Positions 38,341 to 38,620 of a stretch of 38,620 nucleotides of DNA are shown here, piece by piece. Source of the DNA: an uncultured bacterium (lineage in GTDB: Bacteria; Bacillota; Clostridia; Oscillospirales; Butyricicoccaceae); the NCBI GenBank assembly GCA_905215125.1, contig CAJMOV010000001.1, forward strand, positions 1-38,620, given 5' to 3'. A program made the translations under genes and the position numbers. The notes under the pieces were generated by a model. The model made no database searches. It was not told the origin of the DNA and saw only the letters and a program-made list of their open reading frames with translations. Within the stretch, counting starts at the first letter, position 1, and every line of letters begins with the position of its first letter.

Positions 38341-38620
38341 ATGCAGCCGTTGCGCAAGGGAAAGATCGCCGGACGATTCTCATTTCCCTGCAAGGGGAAA
38401 AGCTGACATGCCCGATTGCGGCGTTTAACGCCGGATGTAAGTATTTCCCCCCGAAATTGCTGCGCAGAGGGCAAGCGCAAATTGCAGGATGAATCAGGCT
38501 GTGATGATATGATAAGGCCGGGAAGCCGATCAGTCTGTATTTCTGCCAAATAGAGGATTGTAAATAGCTTTCCTTCTATGTAAGTGGCAAACTCCCCGTC
38601 AAAGCCAGGCAGAACATGAG
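38341..38620. other. Gene-free stretch at the right end
   Basis: No protein, RNA gene or clear repeat could be supported here. The short open frames lack ribosome sites and recognisable sequence. A gene may begin beyond the window. Confidence 0.55.

Noticed and set aside
38337..38549. 70-codon minus-strand frame at the right end
   Set aside because: It overlaps the terminator region, has no ribosome site and shows no recognisable sequence.

Overview
The window looks like the replication-origin region of a GC-rich Firmicute of the class Clostridia (Oscillospiraceae/Ruminococcaceae-like). The support is gene content: dnaA-dnaN-S4-recF-remB-gyrB-gyrA in the standard Firmicute order, AGGAGG-type ribosome sites, a Firmicute RemB, and anaerobe-type molybdenum cofactor and threonine-degradation loci. 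No tRNA, rRNA, CRISPR array, transposase or prophage gene was seen. Genus-level placement is inference.

Layout, left to right. 1-1962: the 3' part of a PDZ/S41 protease gene and an unknown 285-aa gene, closed by a terminator. 2105-5260: a methyltransferase divergent from a TetR regulator, then an orphan peptide-type solute-binding lipoprotein. 5425-5886: a small membrane protein. 5887-6376: a hairpin-rich intergenic stretch holding a degenerate copy of the enolase 3' end. 6377-11326 (minus): glycolytic operon pgk-tpiA-gpmI-eno behind a good sigma-A promoter. 11461-11922: trmL. 12220-14482: tdh-kbl, threonine to glycine plus acetyl-CoA. 14590-22821 (minus): one tightly packed ten-gene molybdenum operon: modA-modB-modC-moeA-molybdopterin-binding protein-moaA-mobB/moaC fusion-mog/MOSC fusion-small zinc-ribbon protein-small exported protein. 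A structured leader at 22879-23040 matches a molybdenum-cofactor (Moco-type) riboswitch with an intrinsic terminator as output. 23147-25696 (plus): a Mrp/NBP35-type Fe-S ATPase, an orphan citrate lyase ligase (citC) and a DUF6933-like protein. 25765-26796 (minus): mnmA. 27012-35793 (plus): dnaA, the probable oriC spacer, dnaN, S4 protein, recF, remB, gyrB, gyrA. 35774-36570: a SHOCT membrane protein and rnhA. 36644-38264: cysteine desulfurase and IscU/NifU scaffold, closed by a terminator. 38341-38620: nothing recognised.

How the parts fit together: the molybdenum operon couples molybdate uptake (ModABC), pterin synthesis (MoaA, MoaC), metal insertion (Mog, MoeA) and cofactor handling (MobB, MOSC), apparently under feedback from one riboswitch. 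moaD, moaE, moeB and mobA are not in the window. The Fe-S genes (Mrp, NifS, NifU) and the sulfur-transfer gene mnmA lie close to the origin. The most notable items are the riboswitch with its mutually exclusive P1/terminator pairing, the two uncharacterised tail genes of the Moco operon, the MobB-MoaC fusion with a possible internal MoaC start, the inverted DnaA-box pair at the citC 3' end, the 10-bp-phased repeats in the dnaA-dnaN spacer, and the duplicated enolase end.
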